This document shows, in pieces, positions 42,191 to 58,908 of a DNA stretch of 64,000 nucleotides (position 1 is the first letter of the stretch; each line of letters starts with the position of its first letter). The translations under genes and the position numbers were made by a program. Under the pieces are notes generated by a model. That model saw only the letters and a list, made by a program, of their open reading frames with translations, ran no database searches and was not told the origin of the DNA. Source of the DNA: Cacajao melanocephalus (lineage: Eukaryota; Chordata; Mammalia; Primates; Pitheciidae); assembly GCA_963573385.1 (NCBI GenBank), contig CAUYLG010044420.1, positions 62,001 through 126,000 of the forward strand. Reading direction: 5' to 3'.

Positions 42191-43439
42191 AGAATTTTTG
42201 TTTTTTTTAAATTTCAGACCATTTGCTTTTTGAAGACAGTATGGAAACTGTTTTTCCTAATTGCACAGGAGGGCCAATTAAAAGATTGAGCTTTATGTAT
42301 TTCACCCTATTACTTTTCCCATATAAGCAAGTGCCATAAACACTGGGTGAAATAAAGGTGTCTTCCTGTACTGGCTACAATTAAATAAGGAAGTAACATA
42401 ATTAGTATAGGATTTTATTTGGTTACGTTGAAGAGATGACCTTTCAGCAAATTACTTTAGCTTCTGAATAAGCTGATAATAACTGTGGTTAGAGTCTGAA
42501 TTTGTTGGTGGTGAGTTTTGTTGACACGACTCCTCTTCCAAATTACCTAAACTGATTTGCTTTGTAATTTGAGAACATTTGTTTGGGGCTTTGAATGGTT
42601 ACTTTGTAATAATGCCGTATTTTTAATATCCCATGTATATCATCTAAGTGTGGGCTGCAGGCTCTGAATCATAACTTCAGGAAAAGGTCTGAGGGAGTTG
42701 TGTTTGGCAAGAGATGGCTGGGTTCTGCATTTTTCCTCTGGAGTTTAGAACTAGCCGTGGGAGCCAGCCAAACCAGCTGTGGGATCTTGGGCAAGACCCT
42801 TGATTTTCTTTGGGGTTGTTTTCCTCACCCTTTACTAAATGGCTTCTAAAATTTTTTCTGAAATTTTAGAGATTGTTGATTCCAGGCTAGGCAGTTTGGA
42901 AGGGTTATGGTCTTTTTGCAATATGCAAATCAGATACCTGGGACACAGTGGGATTTGTGAGGTGCACTTGTTAACTTTTTCCTATGAGGGTTTGCTTCCT
43001 AAGGCATTGAGAACCCTTCCATTATCTTGCTAACCTTGCTGCAGATTATCCTGAGGGAGTAGCAGACAAGGTGATGAGTGGAACTTGGTTAATGGAAGGC
43101 CTATAAGCTATTTTTTTGTTTGTTTTTTAAACATGAAACCTTATTTTTCCTGGAGATGAAGTTAAATACAGAGATTTGCTCATGCCAACAAAGTTATGTG
43201 TAGCCTTTAAAACTAATGTGATTTATGATTGGAGTGGTGGGGATGGTTGTCTTTGTCTGAAATGAGACCAGAAGCTAGTTCCGGATCTTGTGTCTGGGAA
43301 GGAGAAACGGAGAAAGGACAGGCATTTGGGTTTTTTGGAATTCTACAGATGTTCTGTTTGGGTATACTGTGTTTAAAAGAAAAAAAATGAATTAAAAATT
43401 AAGAATGGATTAAAAATCAGTCATTTCGCATTCATGCCG
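42191..43439. other. Repeat-poor intronic block
   Basis: No recognised repeat or exon. Confidence 0.5.
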
Positions 43440-43550
43440 TCAACAAGATTCTGAGTGCCTAGAGCATGCCAGGCACTGTTGTAGGCACTGGGAGACAACG
43501 GTGACTGGAACAGATGGAAGCCTTGGTCCTCTTGAGAGCTTCCCATGAAA
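43440..43550 (+). mobile_element. L2 3'-end fragment
   Basis: CAACAAGATTCTGAGTGCCT, GCCAGGCACTGTTGTAGG and GGTGACTGGAACAGA follow the LINE-2 tail. Confidence 0.7.
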
Positions 43551-44486
43551 GTCTGGGTTACTCTTGAAAAATAGGAAGATCTAGCAGCCTAGGGCCTATG
43601 TCTTGCTTGGCAACAACGTTAATCTGAAATTAAATAGTGCTACCCCTTGGGATGGGGCACACACCTGGCCCATAGTGGTTATTTACAATGCACAGCTGGC
43701 CCCTGGAGGTGTTTGTCACCCAAGCGTAGGTGTTTTTCCTGAGGGACAGATTTTTTTTTCTCTGGGCTTGTGTGGGGTTTTGTATTGCCTGAAATTATTT
43801 CATGTGTAACTGTGTGCATGTGCACATGTGCTAGTGCACAGAGGTGCATTGCTGGCTGATGACACGCCTTCTTTCCTGCCAGTCTCGCCTATGAAGCTGA
43901 GGCTCAGCTCTCCTGGTTGTGTCCTTTTCTGGCTCTACAAATTGCCTGCTGCTTAAGTATTTTACAGTCACATGTTGACTTCTCTTGTTGATCTGAATTT
44001 CTGTTAGCTCCTTCAACTAAAACAAAAGTGTGTTTTGAAAAATCACTCATTTAAGAGCTGGTTCTCTTGGTCACTTACTTGTTATCAAATGGCCCATGAA
44101 GGGTATGATGCGGGGAGACAAAGGGGAAAAGCCAGTAACTAATATAGTAGGATCTGAGTACATTAATGTTGGAGATGCCATATTAGTGGGTCTCTTGCGG
44201 TTTAATTTTTTTTTATAGTATGGCCGCCCTCCTAATTTTTGCACATGGATTTTCAATAAATGATAGAAATAATGCACATTTTAATTTTTCTAAAAACAAC
44301 ATGTGAAAGCCTGAACTTTGTACACAATAGAGTGGCTAGCTTTTGACTATTGCAGATGGAAGGTTTGAGGGAATGATTCCTTCCTTCACCCTTGTTTCAG
44401 TACATGTTGATTAAGTGGTCACTGTCATATGTAGTACATTTGCGTGATTTCCACACATGTGATTCAGAGCCAAATTAGACTATGTT
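43551..44486. other. Repeat-poor intronic block
   Basis: No recognised feature. Confidence 0.5.
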
Positions 44487-44772
44487 CTTTTTTTTTTTTT
44501 GACATGGAGTCTTGCTGTGTCGCCAGGCTGGAGTGCAGTGGCACGAACTCGACTCATTCAACCTCTGCCTTCTGGGTTCAAGTGTGCCTCTGCCTCCCAA
44601 GTACCTGGGACTACAGGCGCATGTCACCAAGCCGAGCCAGTTTTCACATTTTTTAGTAGAGATGGGGTTTTACCATGTTGGCCAGGATGGTCTCGATCTC
44701 TTGACCTCATGATTCGCCTGTCTCAGCCTCCCAAAGTGCTGAGATTACAGGTGTGAGCCACTGTACCTGGCC
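44487..44772 (-). mobile_element. Alu with perfect 12-bp target duplication
   Basis: TTAGACTATGTT occurs at 44475-44486 and again at 44773-44784. Confidence 0.95.
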
Positions 44773-45797
44773 TTAGACTATGTTATTGGGGGTCAGGACC
44801 ACATTCCTGCTTGTGCTGTATTTTTGATGTCTAGGGAGCAATAGTCATGTTTGAGGGCTGACAGCATGAGTAGATAATGCTCTTCAAATGATTATAGGAT
44901 GTTTGACAAGATATTGATGTCAATACATAGATGTCATTGATGTAGTTTCCAGATATCTCACATTTGTATATTGCATCTTCTTAAAAGATAAGCTATCCAA
45001 GGTTAATTTCTTCCTTAAGAGAATTCTGAGTATATATATTGTCATGAGGGTTGAAGTTTATCTTTAAAGAGAGAAGCTCTTCTGTTGGCCATGAAGGTAG
45101 CTGTTGCTGAAAACAAGATTCTATTCTAATTAAGGAACAAAGGTCTATGGGACAGCAGGATTATGTTTTGATGGCTGTAGTGGTTGTAAACCTTTTTTTT
45201 TTCTTTCTTCTGGAATAATTTAAGCTAAATTCTGTGAATCTAGTGGTCATTGTATCAGAAGTGACCTTGGCTCTTAGCGTTGATTCAGGACAAGGTAGCC
45301 CAGTTATTTCTGCTTTGGTTGTTTCAGAAACGGTGAATGAGGTATGTAGAGAGAGCAGAGCTTGCCTCGGCTGACAGTAGAGCAGGAAAATGAACACTGA
45401 TCTGTTGCCCAGTAATGGCTTTGTGCAGGTTGGTCTAGGAGAAGGGCTTGCCTGAGCTAATCATGCTTGGTTGACAAATACTAGTTGATCATCAGATCTA
45501 CTGCCCTTGATGAGACAGATGTTGGCTGGTGCATCATGGTGATTCCAGGTGTGCGTAAGCAGAAGCTAAGTTTTCTCGAACACATTGCTCGTCAGTGCCT
45601 GCCCTATTTTATCCCTCTTCCCACTGGTTGTTTTCTCTTAAAGCTTGTCATTTTCTCTTATTTACATGTGTGTAAAGACTGTGAGTGGAGGGTGCAGAAA
45701 ATCTCTTGACAGTTTTAGGCACTCACTCTGCATTTTCTCAGTCAATTCGGGCAGAAGCTGCTGGGAAATTATTTAATGGGATAGAGGTTTGTATACC
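44773..45797. other. Repeat-poor intronic block
   Basis: No recognised repeat or exon. Confidence 0.5.
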
Positions 45798-46243
45798 AGA
45801 GGTCTTAGTCCATTTGGTGTTGCTGTAATGTTACCTGAGACTGGTGGTTTGCAGAGAAAAGAGGTTTGTTTAGTTTACGGTTCTGTAGTTTGGGAAGTTC
45901 AAGGGCATGGCCCAGGTGTCTGGTGAGGGCTTTTGTGCTGTATCATAACATGGCGAGAAGGTGAAAAGGGAAGTGGACACGTGCAGACAGAGGCAAAACC
46001 CACGTGACGCCCTGGCTTTGTAACAACCCATGCTCAAGGGAGCTAATCCATTTCCAGGAGAAATGACTCGGGCTTGCCAGAATGAGAACTCTCAGTCCCT
46101 ACCTGGAGAATGGCACCAAGCCATTCATGAAGGATCCACCCTTGCGACTCAGACGACAGCCACTAGGCTCCACTTCCTAGCACCACCATGTTGAGGATCA
46201 CATTTCAACAAGTTTTGGTGAGGACAAACTCAAACTATAGCAG
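45798..46243 (-). mobile_element. MST/THE1-like MaLR LTR (solitary)
   Basis: Minus-strand LTR from TTAGTCCATTTGGTGTTGCT to CAAACTATAGCAG, with CATAACATGGCGAGAAGG inside. No internal retroviral genes. It opposes PTPRG transcription. Confidence 0.85.
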
Positions 46244-46599
46244 TGGGTAACTCTAGTGGCAGCGTTCTGTCTGAACATATTTTAGGATGTGGTTTTTAGA
46301 AGAAAAACTCAGTTGCTAGTGAAGTTTCTTAACTGAAATGAGGGAGGTGCTGGTTCTTGAAATTTCTGCTGCTCCTTATGATGTGAAGTGGAGGTAAAAC
46401 TGATTTCTGGGGAGTCTGGAGGAAATGTAAACACTCTGACCACATAAACAAAGGATTTTGTGAAAATAAATCTTACATGCCTTGGAACCTTTAAATGGGG
46501 TTGAGGAATGAGACTTGAAGACAGGTGGATTCTGATGAAAGAGGCCAGTGGCAAATGTGTATTTAAAAATATGCATTTTAAAGAATTTTGCAGGTACCA

Positions 46600-46765
46600 G
46601 GGTGAATCCCAACTTTGTCCTTTGCTAACTTTGGCCTGTTACTTCACTTTATTGGTTTTCTTATCTTTATAATGGGGATAATGAGAATTTCAACCTTCTC
46701 AACTCCTTGTGAATATTAAATGAAATGTGTGTGCAAAGCACCAGAAAAGCATTAGGCACACAGAA
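46600..46765 (+). mobile_element. MIR
   Basis: CTGTTACTTCACTTTATTGG, TATCTTTATAATGGGGATAA and GCATTAGGCACACAG follow MIR order. Confidence 0.8.
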
Positions 46766-46767
46766 CC

Positions 46768-47084
46768 TTTCTTTTTCTTTTTTTTTTTTTTTTTGATTTG
46801 GAGTCTTGCTTTGTCACCCAGGCTGGAATGCATTGGCGTGATCTCAGCTCACTGCAACCTCCACCTCCTGGGTTCAAGCAATTCTCCCTGCCTCAGCCTC
46901 CTGAGTAGGTGAGATTACAGGCACCCACCACCCTGCCCGGCTAATTTTTGTATTTTTAGTAGAGACAAGGTTTTGCTATGTTGGCCAGGCTGGTCTTGAA
47001 CTCCTGAGCTCAGGTGATCTGCCTGCCTCAGCCTCCCCAAGTGCTGGAGCTGCTATTACAGACATGAGCCACTGTGCCAGGCTG
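46768..47084 (-). mobile_element. Alu
   Basis: T-rich tail about 30 bp. An insertion (GCTGGAGCTGCTATTACAG) is present in the head region. Confidence 0.93.
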
Positions 47085-48359
47085 GTACACAAAATTTTAT
47101 AAATGATACCTGGTTTTAATAGCCACTGCTTAAGATGCATGAAACGAACGTGTGCATAAACATGCTTTCAACTAATGCCGTGCAACTCTGTGAAGACATA
47201 GGATTGCTGGAGCTGGGACGGCAGAGATCTCACAGCGAATAAAGTGGCAGAACCAGAATGTGAACTGGCTTTCTGGCTGCTGTCATGATTTCTTCTGTGC
47301 AGAGCAGGAGTTAGATGAGTTAAGGCTCACATGGCTACCAGGAAGAGCTGTTTTTTTATTGACAGAGGTTTTAGCAAAGATGGCTATTTAGGTTTAATGT
47401 GTCCTATATCCCCCACCTTGAAGGATAAGGTTTATAGCCACTGTTGATATTCTCATTACTGAAATTACCAGCATGAGTAGGGTACACATGCCTTGCTGTG
47501 TGTCTTTGTGTTAATATGGGGCCAGTCACATCCCCTAGGTACATACAAACAGGGACATTCAATGAAAGGGAACAGGGTATGTTTTCTTCCCGTCCCTGTC
47601 CTGTTTGTTACTTTGTGGTTTTTCTACAGAGGTATTGGAGATTGGCATTTGAGCTGATGGTCCCCGTTTCCATAGCTGTGGCAGATACTGCTAATTGATC
47701 AGAGAGCTCTTTACTCCTGAAGCCTGAACTAGGTCTTAGGATTATTTGCAAAAGTTGGTCTGGGAGAGGACTTTTGTGTCATCTCTGTGCTATAATAAGG
47801 CCGATTAGCCAACCTTCAAAAATAGCATAAGAAGGAGAGGTGTATCCAAGTGGATACTGTATTCTTGCAAATAGATGTGCTGCTACATGGGCAGTTTTTA
47901 AGGTTTCCTGGTCCATGAAATTGATTTGAACTTATATTTGACTCACATTTGTTTATTCAGAAAAAAAAATTCAGTCACTTGATGGAGGTTTCATCATATT
48001 CTAATTGGTGAGATCCACTAATGGAGGTTTAGAGACCTAAATTTACTTGCTTATTTTTTTTTCTTCAAAGCCCAGAGGTTTTGCATCAGATTATGGCACT
48101 TGTAGGACTGTTTGTATTCCAAAGTGACACCTTTCCGAATTCTTAGCTATTTAAGTAAGTGTGAAGAATTTGCTTGGTGACAGCAGTTTTTAAAACAGTG
48201 AGTTGCTTAATGGATCCTTTCCCCCTGTTGTTTATACCTGACAAAGTATCTTGTGTTATCTCTGAATAAATTTATTGTTACCTTTAGGATAGCTTGTTTC
48301 TCAAAATTTGAGTGGTTCTCTGATCAGTGTTATTTTTTCCTTAGTTACTATGAAATGTC
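47085..48359. other. Repeat-poor intronic block
   Basis: 47150-47280 could be a reverse MIR relic. No exon seen. Confidence 0.45.
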
Positions 48360-48690
48360 TGTGGAGCTGCTCTGTTCGATGTGGTGGCCACCAGCCACAT
48401 GTGGCTGGTAAACAGTTCAAGCGTGGCACGTCTAAATTGAGATGCGCTTTAAGTGTAAAATACACACCAGATTTCAAAGACAAATGAAAGAACTATGTGA
48501 AATATCCGATGAAAACTTTTCATTGACGGCCTGTTAAAATGATATTTTAGATATGTTAAATAGGAAATGCTATTGCGATTAGCCACCTGTTTCCTTTTAC
48601 TGTTTCATGTGACTACTGTAAAATTTTGAATTACACACGTGGCTCGCATTTGTGGCTCACGTATTTTTATCGGACTGGTCTAGATAGCTC
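48360..48690 (-). mobile_element. hAT-type non-autonomous DNA element (MER family)
   Basis: Shares GCCACATGTGGCT, TAAATTGAGATG, GTGTAAAATACACACC with the 10765-11085 copy, in reverse order and orientation. Confidence 0.75.
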
Positions 48691-48884
48691 TTTCCAACCT
48701 TTTCTCAGCTTCCAGAAGAGCATTTCACAGCTGTAATCCCCTGTGTGACATTGACTACCTGTTTTCTGTTCCCTACTCCTTCAAACTGTAGGACTAAGAG
48801 AAACTCTTGTAAAGATGGAGAAGGTTGTCCTCTGGAAGATACTGCTTCTGGGATATTATGGGGATATGAGGATAGCAAGTTAGG

Positions 48885-49012
48885 GTCATTTAGCTTTGCT
48901 TGCTTGTTTACCCATCTGTGAAATGGGTAACAGTCCCTAAGTAAATGAGGTAAACCATGTAAGGCATCTGGCACAGGCCTTGGCATCTAGGGAACACTGA
49001 AAAATAAAAGCT
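48885..49012 (+). mobile_element. MIR fragment
   Basis: TTTACCCATCTGTGAAATGG and CATCTGGCACAGGCCTTGG; cut on the right by the following Alu. Confidence 0.75.
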
Positions 49013-50714
<1,702 letters not shown>

Positions 50715-50930
50715 ACCATTTATTGAGCACCTACTGTGAGCATGAGCTGATAAAATAAAATAACCTCATGGTAGGGGCTGGACACACTTCATCTGTAATT
50801 CATCCTTGAATTTCCCAGGTGTGCAAGTAGAGGTTTTGCTAAGTTAAGAAACTTGCGCCGTGTCGTATAACTTTGAAAGTGGTGGAACCAGGCTTCCGAC
50901 TCTAAAGCCAGTGCCCTTGTAACAGTGTGA
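50715..50930 (-). mobile_element. MIR
   Basis: ACCATTTATTGAGCACCTAC at one end and AACCAGGCTTCCGACTC at the other fit reverse MIR. Confidence 0.75.
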
Positions 50931-51138
50931 TGCTTCTGTTCATAGATAACCATCTGTTGCAGCATGTGAATTGCTCTTATTGGATTGAATTTTGGGTGCT
51001 TAAAGACTAAGAGCTGAGTTCTGGAAAGGGGAAAGGCCAGGTGAGCGAGGACAGAAGGCTAACTTAGGCTGATGTCTTAATTTTTTGGCCCTTGGCCACT
51101 GTAGGGATACATGGAATAGGGTGAAGTCTTTGTTTGTA

Positions 51139-51700
51139 CAGTAGGCTGTTAGTAAAGCTTCTAGGGAGTCCAGAGTTGTGCTCTGAGCAGGCACAGTGGC
51201 ACCTGTAATCCCAGCTACTCGAACAACACGGGTTTGAACTGTGTGGATCCACTTATATGTGGATTTTTTTTCAATAAATGTATTAAAAGATTTTTTTGGA
51301 GATCTGTGATAATTTTTTAAAAATCACAGATGAACCATGTAGCTGAGAAATATGAAAAAAAAGTCATAAATGCATAAAATATATGTAGATACTAGTCTGT
51401 TAATGTGTTAACTGATGGTTTATGTTATCAGCAAGGCTTCTGGTCAACAGTAGGCTATCAGTAAAGCTTCTAGGGAGTCCAAAGTTGTGCTCTGAGCCAG
51501 GCACGGTGACACCTGTCATCCCGGCTACTCGGGAGGCTGAAGCAGGAGGATGGCCAGAGCCCTGGAGTTAGCAGCCAATCTAGGCAACACAGACCCTATC
51601 TCAAACAAACAAAACAGCAAAAACCTACAGAAGTTACACTCAGATTTTTGACTATGCGGGGGGTGGGTATCCCTAACCCGTGAGTTGTTCAAGCGTCATC
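51139..51700 (+). mobile_element. Tigger-type DNA element rearranged with an Alu
   Basis: GAACAACACGGGTTTGAACT (51220 onward) and GTGAGTTGTTCAAGCG near 51690 are the ends of a Tigger-like transposon. An Alu fragment interrupts it at 51490-51630. An 82-84-bp block (CAGTAGGCT...GCTACTCG) occurs at 51139-51220 and again at 51448-51531; the first copy replaces the expected terminal repeat. Confidence 0.75.
51490..51630 (+). mobile_element. Alu fragment inside Tigger element
   Basis: Starts at CTCTGAGCCAGGCACGGTG and jumps to the right-arm GTCATCCCGGCTACTCGGG; tail of CAAA units. Confidence 0.85.
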
Positions 51701-52671
51701 TCTGTTCTGATTTATGGTTGATAAAATACTAGAATGTATTTGCAACTTAGTAAGGGTTACATAGGTTAATAAAAGTAAGGGGGATAAACCTAACTGGGTA
51801 AGTGTGTTTTACTCCTGGTGGCTAAGAATAAAGTAAAAGGACTTAATGATTATTATTTTCTTTTGTCTGCAGAAACCCTTCAGTAGATCTTCTTAAGTGA
51901 CCTTGGGTAACAGGATATAATTATACCCTTGGTCTGCAGAGGGCATATTAGCAAGGCACTGTGTGATTTGTACTGGTTTCCGGAGGTTTGCAAGTAGTTA
52001 CAGGGGAGTAATGTCTTTTGACGGAGAGAAAATATTTGTGTTTCCCTCATCGCCGTGTTAGTTCCAGAGCATAGCAGACATGTGTTCTTGCTTTCTGACT
52101 TCTCAGTGCCTGGGCTGGGTCCATTCTGGTGTTTTTGTCAATGATATATTTTGTACCCGTCTATAGCCAAGAGAGCAGCCCTGTAGCCAGGGATGAATTT
52201 TAAACTTTTCTGGAGGTGGATACTCTTTGAATAATGAAGCCCAGCTCACTGTGCTCTCAGTTAGTTCTAGCCTAGAGGAGGCGTTGTAAATCTAGTCATT
52301 AATTCCCTGAGAGAAAGTTGCCAGGGTTTGTTTTTGTCTTTCTTTCATGCCACACCTGTTAATTAGTTCCAGACACTAGCTAATCAGACTCGAGTGTAAA
52401 AGCGCTGGGGTGAGAAGGAAGGTCAAATCAGCCGTCTTTCTCCACACACAGCAGAAGCCCTGGTTTTAGTAGAAAGGTTTCTTGGCATCCTTTCTCCCAC
52501 TTCAGTTCCCTGACTCTGCATTTGATTCATTTCTGAGTGCAGGGTGCGCGTAGCCATGGGGCTTTTTTTCTCCTGTGATTTTAGGTTTCTGCTTATCAGT
52601 TTTAGAGCGTATGTCCACGAGAATCTGAGAAGGGGGAGCAGGGGCCGAGTAAATGAGAGAACCTATTTGCT
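51701..52671. other. Repeat-poor intronic block
   Basis: No recognised feature. Confidence 0.45.
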
Positions 52672-52972
52672 TCTTTTTTTCTTTTTTTGTGAGACAAGAG
52701 TCTCGCTCTCTTGCCCAGGCTGGAGTGCAGTGGCGCGATCTCAGCTCCCTGCAACCTCTGCTTCCCGGGTTCAAGCGATTCTCATGCCTCAGCCTCCTGA
52801 ACAGCTGGAATTAGAGGCATGCGCCACCATGCCCAGCTAATTTTTATATTTTCAGTAGAAACAGGATCTCACCATGTTGGCCAGGCTGATCTTGAACTCC
52901 TGACCTCAAGTTATCTGCCCGCCTCAACCTCCAAAATTTTGGGTTTACAGGTATGAGCCACTGAGCCTGGCC
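52672..52972 (-). mobile_element. Alu
   Basis: Complete two-arm copy with a T/C-rich tail. Confidence 0.93.
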
Positions 52973-53017
52973 TATGGTTACTTCTTTATCTTGGCACGTG
53001 CTGTACCGTTATTTTAT

Positions 53018-53307
53018 TTTTTTGAGACAGGGTCTTGCTGTAAGGCACAGGCTGGAGTGCAATGATGTGATCTTGCCTCATTGCAACCTCCCCCTCCTGG
53101 GCTCAAGCTGTCCTCCCATCTCAGCCTCCTGCATAGCTGGGACTACAGACATGTACCCCCATGCTCGGCTGATTTTTGTATCTTTTGTAGAGGCAAGGTT
53201 TTGCCATGTTGCCCAGGCTGGTCTGAAACTCCTGGGCTCAAGTAATCCACCTGCTTCGGCCTGCCAAAGTGCTGGGATTATACAGGATGAGCCAGTGTAC
53301 CTGACCC
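53018..53307 (-). mobile_element. Old Alu with target duplication
   Basis: TTATTTTATTTT occurs before and after (53309 onward). Confidence 0.92.
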
Positions 53308-53449
53308 TTATTTTATTTTGTGTGTGCGTGTGTTGGGAATGCTAAATATATCATATATTCATACATGTCATTATATATAAATGTTGAAAATCACTAGAGT
53401 AGCAATCGCATGTAGCCAAAGTGGAAAGCTGTCCGGTACATTGTTTTTG

Positions 53450-53590
53450 GTCCTGGCACAACTCTGAGATTGATGCTGTTTCTCTAGGAGCGATGAGGAC
53501 AGCGTAAGATAGAACAATTTATCCAAAGTGGTGATCGCACCCAGGAAGTAGCCTGATTTGAACCCAGGAGACTTTGCCTTTGTTTGATAA
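53450..53590 (-). mobile_element. MIR fragment
   Basis: GATGAGGACAGCGTAAG, AATTTATCCAAAGTGGT and GATTTGAACCCAGGAG are in reverse-MIR order. Confidence 0.8.
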
Positions 53591-54379
53591 GAGTGGGATT
53601 CATGTTAAATTTAACCATGTATTCTGTGTTTGTGGGATGCTGTGAAGGGAAGGACAACCAGGCTCACTCTTGGGTGCAGCTGTTGACTCCTGGACCTTCC
53701 TGTTCCCAGACTGTAGTTAGAGAAATGAATGCCTGAGATGTCCAATGGGACATTATGATTTTCAACTATTAGGGAGTTTCCTCTTGCACATTATTGCACG
53801 GAAGGTAATGACTTCAGGTTAACTATTAATGGAAACTCCATGTGTTAGCACTTTGGGGTTTTGGGGGTTCAAAAAATGTGTGCAAAGAGTCCCTAAAGCA
53901 GTGTGTGTTGCTGTGTAAGGCTGAAGCTAATAACATGCTGAAATACTGATTCAGATCCCAAGTGTTCAGGAGCAACAGAATAGTGAGATAAGGTACCTTC
54001 CTGCAGGCATCCTGGCTGATATTTCATGTACACAATGAAGTGAACAGAGGCAATAATGAGCATGAGGTGGTTGACCAGGAGGTAAATGGGCTTATTCCTA
54101 GGGCTGAATCATGCGTTTCTGGGACTTGGACCCGTATCTGCCTTGAATCTTAGGTGCTTCCTCATGGTATGAAGCCATTAGTGACTGCCAGCTGGCAGAT
54201 GGGCCTTGCAGAGATTTGAGAGGCTTGGGAGCCAATGTTGACAGGCATGGACGCCAGTGCTGGATGCATTGACTGGTCCCTGAATGCAAGGCGGAGGCAT
54301 TCAGACTTGATTTTGTTGTCCGTGGAGACGGAGCACAGGGAAGGGCTCAGTGGCTTCCTTACAGTGGTCTTGTAAACTG
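53591..54379. other. Repeat-poor intronic block
   Basis: No recognised repeat or exon. Confidence 0.45.
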
Positions 54380-54565
54380 TAGTGTCACCTTGCTTTGTCA
54401 TGGACTAGTCTTGTGTCCTTCGGCCCCAGTACACCTATAAGAGGGAATAGTGGTCCCTAGCTCATAGAGCTGTTGGATGAATTAGATGAGGATGTAAGAA
54501 AAGCACTGGTCCCTAGCAAGCACGTGATGATTGTTGTTGTCCTGATTATACTGCTGTTATTTTTG
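54380..54565 (+). mobile_element. MIR
   Basis: GGACTAGTCTTGTGTCCTTC, CACCTATAAGAGGGAATAGT and GCACTGGTCCCTAGCAAGC follow MIR order; diverged. Confidence 0.7.
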
Positions 54566-55769
54566 CCTGCCTAGCGTCTCTTTAACATTTTTTTGCTAAT
54601 AGCACCTTTACCACTCTTTGGGTATTGATCTCTTCTCCGTGTGCTTGATGGGATCATCTACTGATTGAGGAGCTCTGTCCACACCTGTTTGAGGGTGGTA
54701 CAAAACTCAGGTTAGGGGTGGCTTGAACCACGTGACACAAAGAGACCCTCATCTTTCTCAATTTCTGCTCCCTGAGGCTCAGAGCGACTCCAATCCTTGC
54801 CCTTTCTAAGGCTGGATTATTTGGCTCTTGATTGGTGTCTTTCAGACATCCAAGGTTCTTTCAATACATTCTTTTGCTGCCTACATTAACCAAGGGTTGA
54901 TTTGGGTCATTTTCAGTCGAAGGTCACCAGTATCAGCTGGAAGTACACAAAAGAATATAGTTAACTAGATGTGTTGAGAAGGACGGGAACCTTCTCCCCT
55001 GCCTGCTAAAAATAATAGTGGTTTCATTTCTCTACTTGGTTTTTCGAGTTCATTCATTTTGAGCTTTTTATCTTTGGGAATCTGAGGACTTTTATTTTGG
55101 TACTAGGGACAGCCTCTCTGGAGGAGACATGCTGATAACACTTAGCCTTAACTGCTTCTCTTGATTTTATTTGTAAATTAGAATCCTAAGGATCTGTAAG
55201 GAAATGAGTAAAACTTAATTGAACAACATTTAGAGCCAGAATTAAAAATAATAATAAAAAGAGTCCATAATGGTAAGAGGCCCTAGAGGATGAGATGAAC
55301 ACAGAGCTGTGTGTCTGGGCGTATATTTTGTTCACACCTCATCCTTTCTGTCACGTTTTAACTACTGCTTAGAGTAGGGGTCAGCAGAGTGTCTGATTAC
55401 CTCTAGTTCTTCTCTCTTATCTTGTCCCTCACTCACGATTTCCTTTTGTGGAATTATTGGACAGCAAGTGTTCCAACTTAAAATCAATAAGAAGCAATTT
55501 CATTTGTTTTTAACTATGAAGACGAGTGCTTCCAGCAGAGCACTGTACTTTCAAGTAAAGTTCAGTTGTTTTTTTCACGTTTTCTGGCTGGTGCCCAAAA
55601 TGCATTAATTTTTCCTTGTACGAGTTTCCTTATGTTACCCTGCTTTGATCTAAGATCTTGTAACCATCATCCTCTCTTTAAAACTGGGATTGTTGGCATC
55701 TGAATCATTTTTGTGTTTTATAGGTCCTTAGTAATCACAGCTCCATTGAGTTTGTCCAGCCCTCTCGCA
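54566..55769. other. Repeat-poor intronic block
   Basis: 1.2 kb without a recognised repeat. Confidence 0.5.
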
Positions 55770-55880
55770 GGATCTTATTAAAAAGGCAGTATCTTGGCCT
55801 GCCCCAGACCAATGGAATCAGAATTTGTGTTTCAGCAAGATCACCAGGTGACTTGGTACATGCTAGAGTCTGAAGGCTAC
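55770..55880 (+). mobile_element. MER5-type fragment
   Basis: GGAATCAGAATTTGTGTTTC followed by AAGATCACCAGGTGACTTGG fits the right half of MER5A. Confidence 0.6.
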
Positions 55881-55986
55881 TCTCTGTTTGAATGGGAATG
55901 TTATTCTGATCTCTCCGCTCTTCATAATTTTTTCACTGATTATTGAAGTGTAACAAATGTTCATTATAGAAAATAGGGGAATTCAG

Positions 55987-56300
<314 letters not shown>

Positions 56301-56344
56301 TCATATAGGTACAAGGAGGAAAATGGAAATCATCTGTAACCTTA

Positions 56345-58139
<1,795 letters not shown>

Positions 58140-58296
58140 GTAGCTATCATTTATTCCTCATCCTTAAATTTGCAATTTTGAAATAATTTCAGATTTCTAG
58201 AAAAGTTGTAAAATTGTACAAAGGATTTCTATGTCCCCTTCTGCTCAGGTTCTCCAGATACTAAGTTGATCACATTTGTTTTGTCTTTCTCTATCC

Positions 58297-58366
58297 ACAC
58301 ACACACACACTATCTCTCTCTCTCTCTGTCTCTCTCTGACTCATTCTCTCTCAAACACACACATTT
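58297..58366 (+). repeat. (CA)n / (TC)n compound microsatellite
   Basis: CA units, then CTCTCT units with GT interruptions, then CA units again. Confidence 0.9.
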
Positions 58367-58611
58367 TTTTCTGAGCAGTTTGAGAGTAAGTTGCAGACAT
58401 GATGTTTATTTACCTTTAAGTACTTCAAGATGTGTTTCCTCAGAACAGGGACATTCTCTTGCTTAAGCATGATACAGTCATCAACATCAGAAAACCGACT
58501 TGGATACAGTTCTGTTATCTAATTACAGACCTTTTTCAAATGTAGTTCATTATCCCACTAATGTCTTTTATTCCTTTATAGGAAGCAATAAAGTTTTAAA
58601 TTTAATTTTAT

Positions 58612-58908
58612 GGTTTTTTTTTGAGACAGGGTCTTACTTTGTCATCCTGGCTAGAATACAGTGACACAATCATAGTTCACTGCAGCTTCAACCTCTGGGG
58701 TTCAAGCAGTCTTCCCACCCTAGCCTCCTGAGTAGCTAGGACTACAGGTGCGCACCACCATGCCCAGTTAAATTTTAAAAATTTTATATTTGTAGAGATG
58801 GTCTTGCTGTGTTGCCAGGCTGGTCTCAAATTCCTGGGCTGAAGTGATCCTCCCACTTTGGCCTCCCAAAGTGTTGAGATTCCAGGCATGAGCCACTGCA
58901 GCTGGCCC
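58612..58908 (-). mobile_element. Old Alu
   Basis: Diverged copy (GTCATCCTGGCTAGAATACAG), AluJ-age. Confidence 0.92.

Noticed and set aside
58266..58466. 66-aa ORF with His/Thr and Ser/Leu runs
   Set aside because: It is a translation of the CA/TC microsatellite.
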